Part shown: piece after piece, positions 60,643 to 64,000 of the stretch
How positions within the stretch are numbered: position 1 is the first letter of the stretch
Layout of the letters: each line of letters opens with the position of its first letter
From: a bacterium
Lineage (GTDB): Bacteria > Verrucomicrobiota > Verrucomicrobiia > Chthoniobacterales > UBA6821
Length of the DNA stretch: 64,000 bases
NCBI GenBank assembly: GCA_021849805.1
Contig: JAJZSL010000001.1
Span: 200,596-264,595, forward strand
Direction: 5' to 3'
The notes under the pieces: model-generated
Told to the model about the DNA's origin: nothing
The model's input: the letters and a program-made list of their open reading frames with translations, nothing else
Databases searched by the model: none
Program-made: the position numbers and the translations under genes

Positions 60643-60942
60643 CTACTTAGCAGCAAAAGATTCTGAGGAAGCTAGTGCTGTAGCAAGAGATGCCAATCCC
60701 TTGTATTTTTTTCCTGTTTTCTTAACCATACCGCGAGAAACAAGGTGTTGAAGTTTTTCGTAAGTTCTCAATCGAAGCATTTCCTCACCACCACTTGTTG
60801 CATTACGTTTTTTAAGACGCTCATAAATGATATCAAAGAGTTGCTTGAATTCAAAAGAAGTTCCCTTTTTTGTAAGAACAGCAATTAATTCCTCGGTAAC
60901 GAGGTCAGGAAGTCGGCGAGAAAAAGCACTTTTTCGTTGCAT
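60643..60942 (-). CDS. Small conserved-looking hypothetical protein
   Basis: A 99-residue, basic, helical protein. It contains PDLVTEELIAVLTKKGTSF, YERLKKR and RTYEKLQHLVSRGMVKKTGKKY. The last of these looks like a winged-helix recognition and wing region, so a DNA-binding role is possible. It ends in an Ala/Ser-rich tail. I know of no named family. It lies 68 bases after lipA and 255 bases upstream of nuoA on the same strand. Its even composition and position support a real gene. Confidence 0.65.
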   Translation of the reverse strand: MQRKSAFSRRLPDLVTEELIAVLTKKGTSFEFKQLFDIIYERLKKRNATSGGEEMLRLRTYEKLQHLVSRGMVKKTGKKYKGLASLATALASSESFAAK

Positions 60943-61010
60943 AATAGGCGATTGAATATAGCGAAAAAATAATGGATTGTCATCATCATTTTGCTGATGT
61001 GAATTGATTT

Positions 61011-61919
61011 CTAACTTTTTCCAATAACATGAGGATTAAAATCAGAAGCGTGATAGGAACTTCTCACCAGCGGACCACTTGCTACATAATGAAATCCTTT
61101 GCGACGGGCAACTTCACCATAGAAATCAAATATTTCTGGCCTGATGTATTCAACAACTGGGAGGTGTTTAGCAGTGGGGCGTAAGTATTGACCCAATGTT
61201 AAAACAGTCACTTGAGCTTCTAACAGGTCATCCATTGCTTGAAAAATTTCTGATTCTTCTTCACCTAAGCCAAGCATCAATCCACTTTTGGTGGACATAC
61301 GCATTCCTGCAATTTTGCTAAGTTGATGAGCCTTTTTTAAAAAAGTAAGAGAAAGACGATATTTTGCTCGAGAACGTACGAGGGGAGTAAGACGTTCGAT
61401 GGTTTCTAAGTTATGATTAAAAACATCAGGACGAGCATTGATAACCGTTTGGAGAGAGTCTTTTTTTCCATTAAAATCGGGAGTTAGGATCTCAATGACG
61501 ATGGTTGAGTCGATTTCACGAATAGCCTGAATTGTTTTTGCGAAATGAAGTGCTCCCCCATCCTTTAAATCATCACGAGCAACAGCAGTAATAACAACAT
61601 GCTTCAACTTCATTCGTGCAATAGCTTTGGCAACACGTTCCGGCTCGTCTTCCTCAAGAGGAAGGGGCTTTGCAGTGTCGACAGCACAAAAACCACAAGC
61701 ACGTGTACAACGATCACCAGCAATCATAAAGGTAGCAGTCCCCCCACTCCAACATTCCCAACGATTGGGACACTGAGCGCTTTCACAAACAGTGTGTAAT
61801 CGCAAATCGGAAATAAGTGCTTTTGTAGAAAAAAAAACTGGGTTAGAAGGGAGACGTACCTTAATCCAGTCTGGTTTTTGAGTTTGATGAAGAGAGGAAT
61901 CGATTTTAGAAGAGGACAT
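61011..61919 (-). CDS. lipA: Lipoyl synthase
   Basis: Radical SAM enzyme that inserts two sulfur atoms into octanoyl groups of lipoyl domains, such as that of SucB at 30058. The 302-residue protein (ATG 61919; the open frame reaches 62018) has the auxiliary-cluster motif CESAQCPNRWECW and the radical SAM motif CTRACGFC, then HVVITAVARDDLKDGGA, HNLETI, KSGLMLGLGEE, LTLGQYLRPT and the C-terminal GPLVRSSYHA that supplies the serine ligand (RSSYHA). All cluster ligands are visible. Probably first gene before the small hypothetical. Confidence 0.97.
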   Translation of the reverse strand: MSSSKIDSSLHQTQKPDWIKVRLPSNPVFFSTKALISDLRLHTVCESAQCPNRWECWSGGTATFMIAGDRCTRACGFCAVDTAKPLPLEEDEPERVAKAIARMKLKHVVITAVARDDLKDGGALHFAKTIQAIREIDSTIVIEILTPDFNGKKDSLQTVINARPDVFNHNLETIERLTPLVRSRAKYRLSLTFLKKAHQLSKIAGMRMSTKSGLMLGLGEEESEIFQAMDDLLEAQVTVLTLGQYLRPTAKHLPVVEYIRPEIFDFYGEVARRKGFHYVASGPLVRSSYHASDFNPHVIGKS

Positions 61920-62069
61920 TTCCTTGAGGCTACAAAGTAGTTGAGTAGGGCTAAAGTAAAAAAACGTTCTCAATACCAACATCATTTCCAGTAGTTGGCT
62001 ATTTCTATTCTTGAGCACTGCTACAATGCTTCCCTGGGAATCGCTAGAAGAAATCGATTTCCCGTTTCA

Positions 62070-63725
62070 TTAAGTAGGAATAGTAGAATTTATTTCCTTT
62101 GAAAACGAATCATACTTCGCTCTAAACCCTAAAAGATGAACATGAACATTGCGAATAGGAGCTTTTTCATGCACATAGTCGTCAATAAAGCTTAGGATAT
62201 CTGGATCGATATATTCACAAGCATGAGCATCTAAGAGCAAGTACGTGCCAGAAGGAATTTTGTCAAGTGCTTCATTGAGAAAAGGCTTGTTTAAAAAACT
62301 CAGATGGCTGCCAAATTGAAATCGAAGTAATTTTTCAGAATCATTATTTTCGATGATTTGACGCCAAGGAGAAAATCGTAAATTGCTATACAAAACAAAA
62401 AATAAACCAGTCGTTAACCCAATTAAGATTCCAAATAGAAGATTTGTAAAAATAATAGCAATAATAGTAACAAAAAAGGGAACGAATTGATTTGCTCCCT
62501 CTCTCCACATAGCCAAAAAGAGTCCAGGCCTTGCTAGCTTTATTCCAACTACTATTAAAATAGCTGCTAAGACTGCTAGTGGAATTTGATTAATCCAATG
62601 AGGAATGATTACGATTGATCCAAGTAGAAGCAGACCATGCACGATAGTAGCAAGAGGAGATCTTCCACCAGCATTAATATTCGTGCTGCTACGAACAATA
62701 GCACTAGTAATAGGGATGCCTCCCATGAGTCCTAAGAGAATATTAGCAATACCGTGAGCAAGAAGTTCTCGATTAGGAGGACTAAGCCGCTGTTGTGGAT
62801 CAATCTTATCAGCCGCCTTCAAATTTAATAATGTTTCTAAACTAGCACTAGTAGCAATAAGAAAAGCAGCCACATAGATATCAGAAGAAAAAATTTTTTG
62901 GAAATCAGGAAGCTTCCAAGCTTTCATCAACGCTGTGAAATTATTGATTTGTGGTACGGAAACAAGATGACTTGGGCTAATTGACCAAGGAGTTCCAGCT
63001 CGATGAAAGAGTGAGCCAAGAGTAACTGCTCCTAAAACTGCAAGAAGTGGAGCAGGAAGAAATCCTTTTTTTAAAAAAGAGAAACGTTCTGCAAACAAAA
63101 GAAAAGAAAGAGCAAAGAGACCTATGAAGAGGGCTCCCATCTGTATGTGGAGAAAAGAAGAGCTAATCTCACTAAAAGTATTTTCTCCGTTTCCTTCCAA
63201 GAAAAAAGTATCTCCAAAAGGAATAGAATCATAGCCGAGGAGATGTGGAATTTGTTTTAGTACAATGAGAATTCCAGTAGCAGCAAGCAATCCTTTGAGA
63301 ACGCTGGAAGGAAAAAATTCTGCTATAAGACCACTCTTCAATATTCCTAAGATTACTTGGAGAAAGCCAGCAACCACAACAGCTAATAAAAAAGCCTCGA
63401 AAGAATGGAGCTTCGTGATTTGTTGGGCAACAATAGATGCAAGTGCAGCAGAAGGACCACTCACACTAACAGCAGAACCGCTCAATAAGCCAACAAGAAG
63501 GCCTCCAACAATTCCGCCTAAAATTCCAGAAAAAAGAGGGGCTCCTGAAGCTAGCGCAATACCGAGTGAAAGAGGAAGAGCCACTAAAAAAACAACGATG
63601 CCAGCAACAAAGTCACGACGGAGCGAGAAGAAAGTTTGATAACTACTTTTCTCTTGCTGATCTTGGAGGTTGTTCATTTTTTGTGTCATGAAATTAAAAG
63701 CTCTTCTTTTTTTATTAAAAGTCAT
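62070..63725 (-). CDS. SulP-family inorganic anion transporter with STAS domain
   Basis: A 551-residue transporter of the SulP/SLC26 family, which moves sulfate, bicarbonate or similar anions. About eleven membrane segments start with DFVAGIVVFLVALPLSLGIALASGAPLFSG (shorter core FLVALPLSLGIALASG), then the SVSGPSAALA motif (family signature SVSGPSA), GLLAATGILIVLKQ, and NRELLAHGIANIL. The C-terminus holds a STAS-like domain (LLLDAHACEYIDPDILSFIDDYV). The AL..SLGIA.ASG form is common in bicarbonate transporter-like members, but the substrate is not settled. Alternative starts are 63689 and 63677. Confidence 0.93.
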   Translation of the reverse strand: MTFNKKRRAFNFMTQKMNNLQDQQEKSSYQTFFSLRRDFVAGIVVFLVALPLSLGIALASGAPLFSGILGGIVGGLLVGLLSGSAVSVSGPSAALASIVAQQITKLHSFEAFLLAVVVAGFLQVILGILKSGLIAEFFPSSVLKGLLAATGILIVLKQIPHLLGYDSIPFGDTFFLEGNGENTFSEISSSFLHIQMGALFIGLFALSFLLFAERFSFLKKGFLPAPLLAVLGAVTLGSLFHRAGTPWSISPSHLVSVPQINNFTALMKAWKLPDFQKIFSSDIYVAAFLIATSASLETLLNLKAADKIDPQQRLSPPNRELLAHGIANILLGLMGGIPITSAIVRSSTNINAGGRSPLATIVHGLLLLGSIVIIPHWINQIPLAVLAAILIVVGIKLARPGLFLAMWREGANQFVPFFVTIIAIIFTNLLFGILIGLTTGLFFVLYSNLRFSPWRQIIENNDSEKLLRFQFGSHLSFLNKPFLNEALDKIPSGTYLLLDAHACEYIDPDILSFIDDYVHEKAPIRNVHVHLLGFRAKYDSFSKEINSTIPT

Positions 63726-63837
63726 GATTGAAATTCAATAGTCATTCCTCTTTTTTATTGTTAGATTTTTGACTAAAAAACTACACTAATAAGTTTTTTC
63801 ATTGAATACACGCCGTTCCATTTATTCTTCAACAACC

Positions 63838-64000
63838 ATGAACATTCAACATCAGTTCCCAAGTCGATTTGAAGAAGAAAAAGCAGAAAAAAATTCTCAA
63901 AAAATCAGGAATACTTCCCCTCTCTTTGCCCAAACCACTTCCATTGAGCAAGTGCCATCGGCAACTCATCAATTTGATGATCTTGCTCTCTCCTCTCCCC
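63838..64000 (+). CDS. Hypothetical protein, N-terminal part only
   Basis: An open frame of 54 codons from ATG 63838 to the window edge, starting MNIQHQFPSRFEEE and rich in Ser, Gln, Glu and Lys. There is no signal peptide or recognisable motif in the visible part. Codon use and the empty space upstream (112 bases from the SulP gene, divergent) suggest the start of a true gene. The composition resembles the disordered N-termini of the orphan proteins at 22115 and 23828. Confidence 0.45.
   Translation, partial: MNIQHQFPSRFEEEKAEKNSQKIRNTSPLFAQTTSIEQVPSATHQFDDLALSSP

Overview
The window looks like a chromosomal stretch of an AT-rich bacterium of the PVC superphylum. Verrucomicrobiota fits best and Chlamydiota is the main alternative. 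The evidence is family content, not a marker gene: a tandem double-length UvrA (1872 aa, as in chlamydiae), a short HemA, a GldA/permease/GldG/DUF4340 island, a DUF2723 membrane protein with a TPR tail, DUF502, DUF3147, and a CcsA-like protein next to hemA and hemC. There is no rRNA, CRISPR array, prophage or complete insertion sequence. The genes point to an aerobic, respiring heterotroph: heme synthesis (hemC, hemA, hemL), cytochrome c maturation (ResB plus a HemX/CcsA-like protein), a complex I subunit (nuoA) with a MidA/NDUFAF7-like methyltransferase, 2-oxoglutarate dehydrogenase (sucA, sucB), lipoate synthesis (lipA), NAD synthesis (nadA, nadD, nadK), CoA (coaB) and riboflavin (ribE).

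Layout. 1-3000: heme/cytochrome operon on the minus strand. 3000-6340: a less orderly stretch with an Rpn-type nuclease, a small orphan, a 23-codon HTH-like remnant and an ABC-F ATPase split by a frameshift at a run of eight A. 6340-14090: MBL hydrolase, tail-specific protease, thioredoxin, agmatine deiminase, photolyase, cyclophilin lipoprotein and an HU-like protein with a clear promoter and a 5'-terminal hairpin. 14132-21843: double UvrA and an ABC exporter whose 3' end reads through an antisense tRNA-Val gene. 22115-25006: two large orphan proteins facing each other, one internally duplicated and one with a two-lobed hydrophobic C-terminus. 25137-34000: cca, nadK, a PTS EIIA-like protein and an orphan OppF-like ATPase, convergent with and overlapping the sucA-sucB-coaB-ribE operon. 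34068-39631: secreted histidine acid phosphatase followed by the Gld-like ABC island. 41146-46676: gatC, gatA, a polyprenyl-phosphate mannose synthase-like GT2 and a DUF2723/TPR protein. 46700-51932: cinA, rsfS, nadD, nagZ, hemL, nadA. 51996-53416: tRNA-Arg and a third orphan protein. 53810-63725: envelope lipid functions (DUF502, PAP2, DgkA, LPG-synthase-like flippase), ResB, MidA, a shrunken RibD-type reductase, tRNA-Ser, nuoA, lipA and a SulP transporter.

The genome is tightly packed. Many neighbours overlap by 1-4 bases (ATGA or TAATG junctions), several convergent pairs overlap at their 3' ends, and few leaders carry a Shine-Dalgarno motif; pyrimidine-rich leaders are common. The most promising leads are the GT2 + DUF2723 pair as a possible protein O-mannosylation module, the orphan proteins that could be secreted or membrane-inserted factors, the frameshifted ABC-F gene with a leader hairpin, and the 5'-terminal hairpin of the HU-like gene. 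All functional assignments rest on motif recognition by eye; no database search was run.
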